Part shown: positions 1 through 6,101 of the stretch, in pieces
Layout: each line of letters starts with the position of its first letter
Position numbering within the stretch: position 1 is the first letter of the stretch
DNA from: Alteromonadaceae bacterium UBA2620
GTDB lineage: Bacteria > Pseudomonadota > Gammaproteobacteria > Enterobacterales > Alteromonadaceae
Assembly (NCBI GenBank): GCA_002339125.1
Contig: DDJQ01000124.1
Span: 1-16,024 of the forward strand
Reading direction: 5' to 3'
DNA length: 16,024 bases
Notes under the pieces: model-generated
Told to the model about the DNA's origin: nothing
The model's database searches: none
The model's input: the letters and a program-made list of their open reading frames with translations, nothing else
Program-made: the position numbers and the translations under genes

Positions 1-581
1 CCATCGTAATCTGAATCAGCCGGTGCCGCAGTGGTCATAGGCGCAGGCGTTGGCTCTGAATAGCTTGAACTGCTGCCGAAAGTGTAAGAAACACCCAGCT
101 TCACGCTGTAGTCGTACAAGTTGTCGCTTAGGTCGCGGTAAGCGGCAATTTCACTGATAACGGCAACTTCGTCATTTACAGCCCAATGTTTACCCATACC
201 GTAACCCAGCATCTGGTAATCATCGCCGACATCCTGATGGTATAAACCACCGAAAACATAGAAAAGGTCGTCCTGGAAGAAGTACATGGCATCAACACCC
301 AACATTGGGCCGCTTTCATCGCTGCCGCCATTGGTACCATCTAAATCAAGATACGAAGCTGAAATTCTTGCTGCCCAGCTTTCATCGAAACGAAAACCGT
401 ATTCAGCACCCAGACCAAAACCGTCATCCAGCTGACCGGTCGGCTCTGGTTTGCCTTCGTCTGTTTTATAGTAAAGCCCATAGATACCAGCCCAGTCTTT
501 CGCTTCTGATTCCTGAGCGAATGATGGAGCAGAAACTAAGCCTGCGGCAATGAGTGCGAGAGTAAGAGTTGATTTTTTCAT
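1..581 (-). CDS. OmpA-like outer-membrane beta-barrel protein, 3' end outside the window
   Basis: Reading leftward from an ATG at 579-581, the frame is open for 193 codons to the window edge, so the gene is partial. Residues 1-22 form a signal peptide (basic MKK start, hydrophobic core, cleavage after SFA, mature start QESE). Residues about 28-170 alternate aromatic and polar residues with glycine-rich turns, as in a small OmpA-type barrel, and end in the strand KLGVSYTF. A Ser/Pro/Ala/Thr linker follows (about 170-188), and the last visible residues are DSDYDG. That resembles the start of a calcium-binding thrombospondin type 3 repeat, which often precedes a C-terminal OmpA peptidoglycan-binding domain; that domain is not visible here. 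A Shine-Dalgarno AGGA lies 8-9 nt before the ATG. The gene is 82 nt downstream of yjbQ on the same strand, with its own promoter candidates. The barrel is clear, while the full OmpA architecture is inferred. Confidence 0.8.
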   Translation of the reverse strand, partial: MKKSTLTLALIAAGLVSAPSFAQESEAKDWAGIYGLYYKTDEGKPEPTGQLDDGFGLGAEYGFRFDESWAARISASYLDLDGTNGGSDESGPMLGVDAMYFFQDDLFYVFGGLYHQDVGDDYQMLGYGMGKHWAVNDEVAVISEIAAYRDLSDNLYDYSVKLGVSYTFGSSSSYSEPTPAPMTTAAPADSDYD

Positions 582-625
582 TATTGACTTCCTGTGTTGG
601 CAATAAAGTGTGTCCTGTAGTTCTA

Positions 626-641
626 TGCTAAAGCTGTGCCA
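626..641 (-). promoter_or_regulatory. sigma54-like -24/-12 promoter element before the OmpA-like gene
   Basis: The minus strand reads TGGCAC, five bases, then TAGCA. This matches the RpoN consensus TGGCAC-N5-TTGCA except for A in place of the second T of the -12 block. The GG and GC dinucleotides have the required spacing. Transcription would start about 30-35 nt before the OmpA-like ATG. This is a motif match by eye; no enhancer-binding site was identified with certainty. Confidence 0.4.
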
Positions 642-644
642 GCA

Positions 645-660
645 TTAAACTATAGTTCAA
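645..660. repeat. 16-bp near-palindrome, possible operator
   Basis: The plus strand reads TTAAACTATAGTTCAA. It is an inverted repeat with one mismatched pair and a perfect 10-bp core (AACTATAGTT). It lies 3 nt upstream of the sigma54-like element and just downstream of the consensus -10 at 663-668. That position suits a regulator-binding site for the OmpA-like gene. It is too AT-rich to act as an intrinsic terminator. Confidence 0.35.
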
Positions 661-662
661 CA

Positions 663-668
663 ATTATA
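663..668 (-). promoter_or_regulatory. Consensus -10 hexamer (TATAAT) at the end of yjbQ
   Basis: A perfect TATAAT on the minus strand overlaps the yjbQ stop codon and points at the OmpA-like gene, about 82 nt before its ATG. No good -35 is visible at 16-18 nt spacing and there is no TGn extension, so it may be fortuitous. It is an alternative or additional start site to the sigma54-like element. Confidence 0.3.
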
Positions 669-1104
669 CGCCTGACTGGCCCTGGATAGTAGCAATAATT
701 GAGCGCGAGCCCCCGCTGTCGCGGTGTTCGCCGAGGATGATACCCTGCCAGGTTCCGAGCGCCAGTCGTCCTTGTTGTACCGGGATGGTTAACTGACATC
801 CCATGAGGCTGCTTTTGATATGAGCGGGCATATCATCAGGCCCTTCGTAAGTATGAATGAAATACGGTGTGTTTTCTTTAACTTCATGATTAAAAAAGGA
901 TTCTAAGTCCTTTCTTACCGAAGGGTCGGCATTTTCATTAATGGTTAAACTGGCGCTGGTATGTTGCAGCATAAGGTGCAACAACCCCACATCAACGTCA
1001 CGAATCTGCGGTAACGCGCTGGTGATTGAATCGGTAATTAAATGAAAGCCTCTGGGATGAGGTGGTAGGGTAATTTTTTCAGAGTGCCAGTAATTATTTA
1101 TCAA
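664..1104 (-). CDS. yjbQ: YjbQ family protein (UPF0047; 'secondary thiamine-phosphate synthase')
   Basis: The 146-residue protein matches the YjbQ/UPF0047 family over its whole length (E. coli YjbQ is about 138 residues). Family motifs are the HTSASLTINENAD block (residues 48-60), DDMPAHIKSS (90-99) and the C-terminal GTWQG...GEHRDSGGSR block (117-134), whose His, Glu and Arg residues are the conserved polar core. Members can weakly substitute for thiamine-phosphate synthase in E. coli; the physiological role is not settled. The start is a TTG at 1102-1104, since no ATG or GTG lies near the expected N-terminus. It overlaps the cheX 3' end by 11 nt, suggesting translational coupling. The family call is firm, the biochemical role uncertain. 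Confidence 0.9.
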   Translation of the reverse strand: MINNYWHSEKITLPPHPRGFHLITDSITSALPQIRDVDVGLLHLMLQHTSASLTINENADPSVRKDLESFFNHEVKENTPYFIHTYEGPDDMPAHIKSSLMGCQLTIPVQQGRLALGTWQGIILGEHRDSGGSRSIIATIQGQSGV

Positions 1105-1558
1105 AGCAGATTTCCAGGTAAGCTTTTCCGAGATCGTGGTTAAACGGCAAAATAATCTTCGGTCCGTCTACCTGATGGCTTATGCTGTGTTGCTTTCCAG
1201 AGACAACAACCGGCGTTGCCATACCAAACTCATAACCTTTCTCGGCCAGATCGCGCTTGGCGTTACCACAAATCATATTTGTAATTTCGCCTACCATGTC
1301 GGCAACTTCTGCATCAATTTCACTTGACGCTTCGCCCAGCATGTTTAGCATGATGCTCAGAATTAACCGTTCATCGAACGTGATGGACATTGAGCCTTTA
1401 ACATTGGGCCCTACCATGCCGATTAATCCTGATACGTCGCCGTGGGCCACGTCATCACTTTTTTTCTTGGGTTTACCGGGGGTTAGCGTGGTCTGAGCCA
1501 TAGTTTCTAAAACGTTTAGCAGACCGCCGATAAAAGGATTTACGAACTCAGCATTCAT
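1094..1558 (-). CDS. cheX: CheX-type CheY-P phosphatase (CheC/CheX/FliY family)
   Basis: This 154-residue protein matches single-domain CheX. The signature ExxN motif is E91-I-T-N94, followed by MICGNAKRDL, the usual catalytic helix of CheC/CheX phosphatases that remove phosphate from CheY-P. Only one such motif is present, as in CheX rather than CheC. A short Lys-rich loop (about 28-34) and a GLIGMVG segment (44-50) precede it. An in-frame start exists at 1624, but the ATG at 1556-1558 has a strong Shine-Dalgarno at 1564-1569 and gives the usual length, so I chose it. The gene starts inside the end of zur (11-nt overlap) and overlaps yjbQ by 11 nt. No other chemotaxis gene is in the window, so its partner CheY-like receiver must be elsewhere. 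Function is inferred from the family. Confidence 0.85.
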   Translation of the reverse strand: MNAEFVNPFIGGLLNVLETMAQTTLTPGKPKKKSDDVAHGDVSGLIGMVGPNVKGSMSITFDERLILSIMLNMLGEASSEIDAEVADMVGEITNMICGNAKRDLAEKGYEFGMATPVVVSGKQHSISHQVDGPKIILPFNHDLGKAYLEICFDK

Positions 1559-2021
1559 GTTGTTCCTCTCCCAGTGTAGTTGACTCACTCTCCTGACAAT
1601 CTGCGCAAAGGCCGTGGGCTTCAATGGTTTGCTTGGAAATTTTGAAGCCGTGTTGTTTTGCCTGGTTATCCAGGGTTTCTTTCAAACCTTCAGACTGTAT
1701 CTCTGAGACGTCACCACAACTGTCGCAAATTAGAAACTGTACCGGGTGATGGCAACCAAAATGATAACAGGCCACAAAGGCATTCGTGGACTCAAGACGA
1801 TGAATCAGGCCAAAGTCGAGCAAAAAGTCCAGTGCCCGGTATACGGTTGCCGGTTTGGCGCTGGACTCGGTTTCTTTCAGGCCGTCGAGCAGCTCGTAGG
1901 CACCCATGGGGCCATGCTTCTCCAACATGAGTTCATACACTTTTTCCCTTAGTGGGGTAAATCGTGCTCCCCGTTGCTCACAGTAGGCTCTTGCTTTACT
2001 TATTATAGTGCTATTTTTCAT
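1548..2021 (-). CDS. zur: Zinc uptake regulator Zur (Fur family)
   Basis: This 157-residue Fur-family protein resembles Zur rather than Fur. The N-terminal winged helix carries RFTPLREKVYELML (20-33), then AKPATVYRALDFLLDFGLIH (55-74), then the Zur-typical HRLESTNAFVAC (74-85). The structural zinc site is Cys99-x2-Cys102 with Cys139-x2-Cys142, the latter in the EAHGLCADC block. Likely ligands of the regulatory zinc are His74, Cys85, His91 or His92, and Glu111, by recalled alignment to E. coli Zur. With zinc bound, the dimer represses zinc-uptake and zinc-sparing ribosomal genes. No classical Shine-Dalgarno is visible before the ATG at 2019-2021. It lies 78 nt after rsd on the same strand and heads the overlapping zur-cheX-yjbQ cluster. 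No classic Zur box was recognised upstream, only a weak GTTATnATAAT at 2064-2074. Confidence 0.93.
   Translation of the reverse strand: MKNSTIISKARAYCEQRGARFTPLREKVYELMLEKHGPMGAYELLDGLKETESSAKPATVYRALDFLLDFGLIHRLESTNAFVACYHFGCHHPVQFLICDSCGDVSEIQSEGLKETLDNQAKQHGFKISKQTIEAHGLCADCQESESTTLGEEQHEC
1564..1569 (-). promoter_or_regulatory. Shine-Dalgarno fixing the cheX start
   Basis: AGAGGA on the minus strand lies 5 nt before the ATG at 1558, inside the end of the zur coding region. It supports the shorter CheX over the 22-residue extension and suggests that ribosomes finishing zur restart on cheX. Confidence 0.6.
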
Positions 2022-2099
2022 GCTGAATTTTAATAATTTTGATACGAATTAGTGGCATAAGAAATTATGATAACTGTTTAAGGACGAGGACGCTAACTG

Positions 2100-2564
2100 C
2101 TACCCGGTCACGGAATCATTGACGAGGCCATGCATCCTCTGGATTAACCTGTCTTCCAATTCGAAGCGGTCATCCAGGGCTTCCCCTAATTGAGTAATGG
2201 CGACTTCAAACTCCCCGGTATTCCGTGCGTTAAAGCCTTCGGCATATTGATCGTTAAAATCCAGCGCCTGGTCGGTAGTCGCGCTGATTTTCGGAAATAA
2301 CTCCTGCTTCAGGGCTTGTCCATCGGCATCATCGCTCACCAGCATTTCGTATACCTCAAAATGGCCTACCGACAGGTAATCCATAAGCAATGCGCAAAAT
2401 TCGTTTACCTCGGCTTCATCAGGCAGAGTATTGGCTGATTGGTAATTGACCCCGGCTAAATGGCAATACTGGATCAGTAACTGTCGGCGTTCATCCAGCC
2501 AGTTATCAATGGTTTTATTCGCGCCGCCCCAGCGTTGCCGGGCTATTTTTACCTGATTTAACAC
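2100..2564 (-). CDS. rsd: Regulator of sigma D (Rsd/AlgQ family anti-sigma70)
   Basis: The protein (154 residues from the chosen start) matches Rsd/AlgQ: an MLNQ start, then GGANKTIDNWLDERRQLLIQ near residues 13-32, a LMDYLSVGHFEVYE segment in the middle, and an acidic C-terminal helix GEALDDRFELEDRLI. Rsd binds region 4 of the housekeeping sigma factor in stationary phase and favours alternative sigma factors. An upstream in-frame ATG at 2577-2579 exists, but its next codons are themselves the Shine-Dalgarno (AGGAAG, 2571-2576), correctly spaced for a GTG at 2562-2564. The GTG start also agrees with the family N-terminus. The gene is divergent from nudC, the conserved rsd/nudC/hemE arrangement, and has a clear promoter at 2603-2630. 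Confidence 0.92.
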   Translation of the reverse strand: MLNQVKIARQRWGGANKTIDNWLDERRQLLIQYCHLAGVNYQSANTLPDEAEVNEFCALLMDYLSVGHFEVYEMLVSDDADGQALKQELFPKISATTDQALDFNDQYAEGFNARNTGEFEVAITQLGEALDDRFELEDRLIQRMHGLVNDSVTG

Positions 2565-2570
2565 TCTGAA

Positions 2571-2576
2571 CTTCCT
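2571..2576 (-). promoter_or_regulatory. Shine-Dalgarno deciding the GTG start of rsd
   Basis: AGGAAG on the minus strand lies 6 nt before GTG at 2564. It overlaps codons that would be translated if the upstream ATG at 2579 were used, which argues for initiation at the GTG. Confidence 0.7.
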
Positions 2577-2602
2577 CATGAGGTTGTCATCAATCTAATT
2601 TG

Positions 2603-2630
2603 AGTATAACACTGCCTCAGAGTCTCACAA
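2603..2630 (-). promoter_or_regulatory. sigma70 promoter of rsd
   Basis: On the minus strand, -35 TTGTGA (2625-2630, 4 of 6) and -10 TATACT (2603-2608, 5 of 6) are separated by 16 nt. A TGn extension (2609-2611) directly precedes the -10. The start point would be near 2596, leaving a leader of about 30 nt before the GTG. Confidence 0.6.
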
Positions 2631-2756
2631 ATGACAGTCGGAAATAATTCAACTTAACCATTTAAAGGATAATAGGAATTAACTATCCAGTATGTAAAAG
2701 ACAGCGCTTCTTGGCTCAATTAAATGCCACTGTGTTAGGATATACCCAACGTCGTA

Positions 2757-3593
2757 ATGGTAGCTGATATGTTAAAGTTTACAGGAAACTCCATAGTGCA
2801 GCCGGGTCACTGGCTTATCTTCAATCGCGATCAGTTGCTGGTGCCTGATGAAGGGGAACTGCTGCCATTAATGAGTTGGTCAGACTTACCTTTCTTGCAT
2901 CATTATCAGGATCAGGTTCACCACCTGTATGCCGCTGACTTACCGCTCTCTCATCCTTTATACATAGTCGATCTCGGCGCCGAAAATATCAGTGCTGCCG
3001 GTTGGCGCAATGCTGGTTTACGGGAATTAATGACCAGTGAGCCGCCGGTAACTTATGAAACCCTCTCCCGCGCCTGGCAATATGTACACTTTCAGCGCAC
3101 GCATCGATTTTGTGGCCGCTGTGGCTCACCTACCCAGCCCGTGGATTGGGAGATGGCAGTACAGTGCCATCAGTGTGGGCACCGTTGCTACCCACGTGTT
3201 TCGCCGTGCACAATTGTGGCGGTTTACCGCGGTAAAGAAATCCTGTTAGCCAGAGGTGTGCGTCACAGTAACCCCAAAATGTATTCGATTATTGCCGGCT
3301 TTGTTGAAAGCGGCGAAAGTGTCGAGCAGGCTACGCACCGGGAAGTCGGTGAAGAGGTGGGAGTTAAAATCAAAAACCTGGAATATTTTGGCAGCCAGGC
3401 ATGGCCATTCCCGCATTCACTGATGATGGGTTACATCGCCGAATATGAGAGTGGCGATATTGTTATTGATGAGAAAGAAATTGTCGATGCAGATTGGTAT
3501 CACATTGATAACCTGCCAATGCTACCACCTAAACTGTCGATTGCCGGTAAAATACTCGAAGCGCTGATTGAGCGTCTTCGCCACGCATCGTAA
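2757..3593 (+). CDS. nudC: NAD-capped RNA hydrolase / NADH pyrophosphatase NudC
   Basis: This 278-residue protein has the NudC layout: an N-terminal domain to about residue 100, a zinc ribbon with Cys119-x2-Cys122 and Cys137-x2-Cys140, and a Nudix domain. The Nudix box runs from Gly181 to Val203 with Glu187 and R195-E-V-G-E-E-V-G-V. The NADH-pyrophosphatase signature follows at 213-221 but reads SQAWPFPHS, where SQPWPFP is usual. The enzyme cleaves NADH to NMNH and AMP and removes NAD caps from RNA. E. coli NudC is 257 residues. The ATG at 2757 has no visible Shine-Dalgarno, and an ATG at 2769 is an alternative start. A weak extended -10 (TGTTAGGAT, 2733-2741) lies upstream, with TTGGCT at 2711-2716 as a poorly spaced -35. 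Confidence 0.93.
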   Translation: MVADMLKFTGNSIVQPGHWLIFNRDQLLVPDEGELLPLMSWSDLPFLHHYQDQVHHLYAADLPLSHPLYIVDLGAENISAAGWRNAGLRELMTSEPPVTYETLSRAWQYVHFQRTHRFCGRCGSPTQPVDWEMAVQCHQCGHRCYPRVSPCTIVAVYRGKEILLARGVRHSNPKMYSIIAGFVESGESVEQATHREVGEEVGVKIKNLEYFGSQAWPFPHSLMMGYIAEYESGDIVIDEKEIVDADWYHIDNLPMLPPKLSIAGKILEALIERLRHAS

Positions 3594-3624
3594 ATCGGCC
3601 TTTAATGGGTAAACAAGCAATAAA

Positions 3625-3656
3625 AAACCCCGCAAAGTGCGGGGTTTGAGTTTGTT
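3625..3656 (+). terminator. Intrinsic terminator after nudC
   Basis: AAACCCCGC (3625-3633), loop AAAGT and GCGGGGTTT (3639-3647) form a 9-bp stem. The run after it is T-rich but interrupted (GAGTTTGTTT). The A-rich 5' flank would also make it work, less well, on the other strand. It separates nudC from hemE. A second small hairpin, GCCCG-TTGG-CGGGC, follows at 3667-3680 without a T-run. Confidence 0.75.
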
Positions 3657-3786
3657 TAGCGTCGGGGCCCGTTGGCGGGCTTCTGTAGTTAGCGTTAATA
3701 GTAGTAGCAAAGCATTTGCGATAAATCAAGTAAACTGCTGCAATTTTCATCAGGCTGCTCATTTATACGCAACATTCGCCAAATCT

Positions 3787-3795
3787 TGCTATACT
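3787..3795 (+). promoter_or_regulatory. Extended -10 promoter of hemE
   Basis: TGC followed by TATACT (3790-3795) is an extended -10 element. No convincing -35 is present at 3767-3772, which is typical of extended -10 promoters. Transcription would start near 3802, giving a leader of about 36 nt. The 244 bases between nudC and hemE otherwise hold only the terminator, the small hairpin and this promoter. Confidence 0.5.
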
Positions 3796-3827
3796 CGCCG
3801 CCAATTTTTTGTAGTGTAATTGATTCC

Positions 3828-3837
3828 GGGGATCCCC
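3828..3837. repeat. Perfect 10-bp palindrome touching the hemE start codon
   Basis: GGGGATCCCC ends one base before the ATG at 3838. Its left half, GGGGA, is the only Shine-Dalgarno-like run available to hemE. The match to the ribosome is poor, and both halves of the run are part of an inverted repeat. Confidence 0.45.
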
Positions 3838-4929
3838 ATGGCAGAAACCAATGGCAGCCTTGAGCGCCCAGCTTTAAAAAATGACCGCTATCTGCGTGCG
3901 TTGCTCAAGCAACCTGTAGACGTAACGCCGGTATGGATGATGCGTCAGGCTGGTCGTTATTTACCAGAATATAAAGCCACCCGCGCCGTTGCCGGCGACT
4001 TTATGTCGTTGTGTAAAAACGCCGAACTCGCTTGCGAAGTCACCTTGCAACCACTGCGCCGCTTCCCGTTGGACGCTGCTATTCTGTTTTCGGATATTCT
4101 TACCATTCCTGACGCAATGGGACTGGGCTTATATTTTGAAACCGGTGAAGGTCCGCGTTTTGAACGCCCGATTACCTGTAAGGCCGATGTCGACCGCATT
4201 GGCGTACCTGATCCAGAAGGCGAGCTTCAGTATGTGATGAACGCCGTGCGTACCATCCGCCGTGAGCTGAAAGGCGATGTGCCACTGATCGGCTTTTCCG
4301 GCAGTCCGTGGACACTGGCTACTTACATGGTTGAAGGTGGTTCGAGCAAGGCATTTACCAAAATTAAGAAAATGGCGTTTGCTGAGCCGCAGGTATTGCA
4401 CGCGCTGCTGGGTAAACTGGCAGACTCTGTAACCAGTTACTTAAATGCGCAAATTGCCGCGGGTGCACAATCAGTAATGGTGTTTGATACCTGGGGCGGC
4501 GTGTTGTCACCACGGGATTATAAAGAATTCTCGTTGCAGTATATGCAGCGTATTGTGGAAGGCTTAACCCGCGAAAGCGAAGGACGCCGCGTTCCGGTTA
4601 CGCTGTTTACTAAAAACGGCGGTATGTGGCTGGAAGCGATCGCAGCAACCGGCTGTGATGCGGTAGGTCTCGACTGGACCATCGATATTGCGGAGGCAAA
4701 AGCCCGGGTTGGCGACAAGGTTGCCCTGCAAGGCAATATGGACCCGTCTATGCTATATGCACCACCGGCGCGTATCGAGCAGGAAGTTGGCGATATTCTG
4801 GCTGGCTTTGGTGAAGGCACTGGCCACGTATTCAACCTTGGTCACGGTATCCACCTGGACGTGCCGCCTGAGCACGCCGGTGTGTTTGTTGAAGCAGTAC
4901 ACCGCTTAAGCGCCCAGTATCACAAGTAA
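3838..4929 (+). CDS. hemE: Uroporphyrinogen decarboxylase
   Basis: HemE decarboxylates the four acetate side chains of uroporphyrinogen III to give coproporphyrinogen III in cytoplasmic haem synthesis. The 363-residue protein matches the E. coli enzyme almost end to end. PVWMMRQAGRYLPEY (31-45) carries the substrate-binding arginines Arg36 and Arg40, and ILFSDIL (82-88) carries the catalytic Asp86. GFSGSPWTLATYMVEGG, FDTWGG, LQGNMDPSML and FNLGHGIH follow in order. I chose the ATG at 3838. A TTG at 3820 would add six residues but has no better ribosome site. The N-terminus is about ten residues longer than in E. coli. The gene follows nudC behind a terminator and has its own extended -10. It converges on queG. 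Confidence 0.96.
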   Translation: MAETNGSLERPALKNDRYLRALLKQPVDVTPVWMMRQAGRYLPEYKATRAVAGDFMSLCKNAELACEVTLQPLRRFPLDAAILFSDILTIPDAMGLGLYFETGEGPRFERPITCKADVDRIGVPDPEGELQYVMNAVRTIRRELKGDVPLIGFSGSPWTLATYMVEGGSSKAFTKIKKMAFAEPQVLHALLGKLADSVTSYLNAQIAAGAQSVMVFDTWGGVLSPRDYKEFSLQYMQRIVEGLTRESEGRRVPVTLFTKNGGMWLEAIAATGCDAVGLDWTIDIAEAKARVGDKVALQGNMDPSMLYAPPARIEQEVGDILAGFGEGTGHVFNLGHGIHLDVPPEHAGVFVEAVHRLSAQYHK

Positions 4930-4940
4930 AAGCGTAAACC

Positions 4941-4969
4941 TGCCGCGTGACGTTATGCGTCGCGCGGCA
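4941..4969. terminator. Hairpin between convergent hemE and queG, probable bidirectional terminator
   Basis: TGCCGCGTGACG (4941-4952) and CGTCGCGCGGCA (4958-4969) pair over 12 positions with one T opposite G, and the loop is TTATG. The hairpin begins 11 nt after the hemE stop and contains the queG stop codon (4953-4955). The flanking T-runs are short on both strands (CCTTTCTC to the right; TTTACGCTTTT on the minus strand). Confidence 0.6.
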
Positions 4970-6095
4970 ATCCTTTCTCAATAGTTCGGGTTAACCTGGC
5001 TAACTGGCGGTTCTCGTCACTGCTCGCTTGCTGCTTACGGAGTTGTTGCTCGAGCGCCCACTCTAAATGGGGCGAAACCAGCTCGCAGGCTTCATCTTTC
5101 GCGGCATTTAGCGCTGCAATATAATCTTCTGAATACGGTGCATTGCCGATAGCAACGCATAGATTACGCTGCCATTTTGCATAACCAATGCGGCGAATGG
5201 GCGAGCCTTCGGTGTTTTGTAAGAACGTCTTTTCGTCCCAATTAAATAACGTAAGTAGTGATTGCCCGTGCAGCACCTGGCGGGGATGAAAATCACTTTC
5301 TGCAGTAAGCGGGGCAAAGCGATTCCACGGGCACACCAACTGACAATCATCGCAACCGTAAATACGATTACCCATGGGCGCTCGTAACTCCTCGGGGATT
5401 ACGCCGTTATATTCAATAGTCAGATAGGAAATACAGCGCCGGGCGTCTACCTGATAGGGCGCAACGATGGCCTGGGTGGGGCACATGGTCATACAGGCCG
5501 TGCAGGTACCACAGTTTTCTTCCACCGGCTCATCTACCGGTAGTGGCAGATTAATAAATAACTCACCAAGGAAAAACCACGAACCAGCTTGTTTATTAAG
5601 CGTAAGAGAGTGCTTGCCAGTCCAGCCCAGTCCGGCTTTTTCGGCTATAGCGTGTTCCAGTACCGGTGCAGAATCCACAAACGGGCGGTACTGAGTATCT
5701 GCCAGTCGCTCACTGATCTGCTCGCCAAGCTGTTTGAGCTTTTTTCGTAATACCTTGTGATAATCGCGGCCCAGGGCATAGCGGGAGATATAGGCAATGT
5801 CGCCGTCTTTAAGATGGCGGGCAAACGACGCATCCGGTGGGAGGTAGTCCATTCTTACGGAGATTACCCGAACGGTGCCCGGCACCAATTCTGCCGGCCG
5901 TGCCCGCTTCATTCCATGGCTGGCCATGTACTCCATTTCGCCGTGATACTGGTTATCCAGCCACTGTTGCAGGGCATATTCATGCTGACTAAGATCAATA
6001 TCACTGATACCAACCTGCTGAAAGCCTAGCGCAACGGCCCAAGCCTTGATATCGTCTACCAAATTGACCAGATCTATCGATTGTAAAGTGGACAT
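4953..6095 (-). CDS. queG: Epoxyqueuosine reductase QueG
   Basis: QueG carries out the last step of queuosine synthesis, reducing epoxyqueuosine to queuosine in tRNA with a cobalamin cofactor and two [4Fe-4S] clusters. The 380-residue protein shows the family's catalytic aspartate Asp141 in FVDSAPVLE. It has eight cluster cysteines: Cys195-x2-Cys198-x2-Cys201-x3-Cys205 and Cys221, Cys248-x2-Cys251-x3-Cys255, the last in CDDCQLVCPWN. The C-terminal third is helical, with an RRIGYAKWQRNLCVAIGN stretch. I chose the ATG at 6093-6095; a GTG at 6101 would add two residues. No Shine-Dalgarno is visible at either. The 5' end abuts the divergent nnr, so its promoter must lie inside nnr. Confidence 0.95.
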   Translation of the reverse strand: MSTLQSIDLVNLVDDIKAWAVALGFQQVGISDIDLSQHEYALQQWLDNQYHGEMEYMASHGMKRARPAELVPGTVRVISVRMDYLPPDASFARHLKDGDIAYISRYALGRDYHKVLRKKLKQLGEQISERLADTQYRPFVDSAPVLEHAIAEKAGLGWTGKHSLTLNKQAGSWFFLGELFINLPLPVDEPVEENCGTCTACMTMCPTQAIVAPYQVDARRCISYLTIEYNGVIPEELRAPMGNRIYGCDDCQLVCPWNRFAPLTAESDFHPRQVLHGQSLLTLFNWDEKTFLQNTEGSPIRRIGYAKWQRNLCVAIGNAPYSEDYIAALNAAKDEACELVSPHLEWALEQQLRKQQASSDENRQLARLTRTIEKGLPRDA

Positions 6096-6101
6096 GTACA
6101 C

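Noticed and set aside
305..553. 82-codon plus-strand frame at the left end
   Set aside because: It is antisense to the OmpA-like gene, whose signal peptide and barrel pattern are clear, and it has no protein-like features.
1559..1624. 22-residue N-terminal extension of CheX
   Set aside because: The extension lies in zur coding sequence, whereas the ATG at 1558 has an excellent Shine-Dalgarno and gives the normal family length.
3667..3680. GCCCG-TTGG-CGGGC hairpin as a second terminator
   Set aside because: The stem is only 5 bp and no T-run follows.
3637..3819. 60-codon plus-strand frame between nudC and hemE
   Set aside because: It begins inside the terminator stem, has no ribosome site, crosses the hemE promoter, and encodes no recognisable motif.
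4518..4835. 105-codon minus-strand frame inside hemE
   Set aside because: It is antisense to highly conserved hemE sequence and shows only shadow-frame composition.
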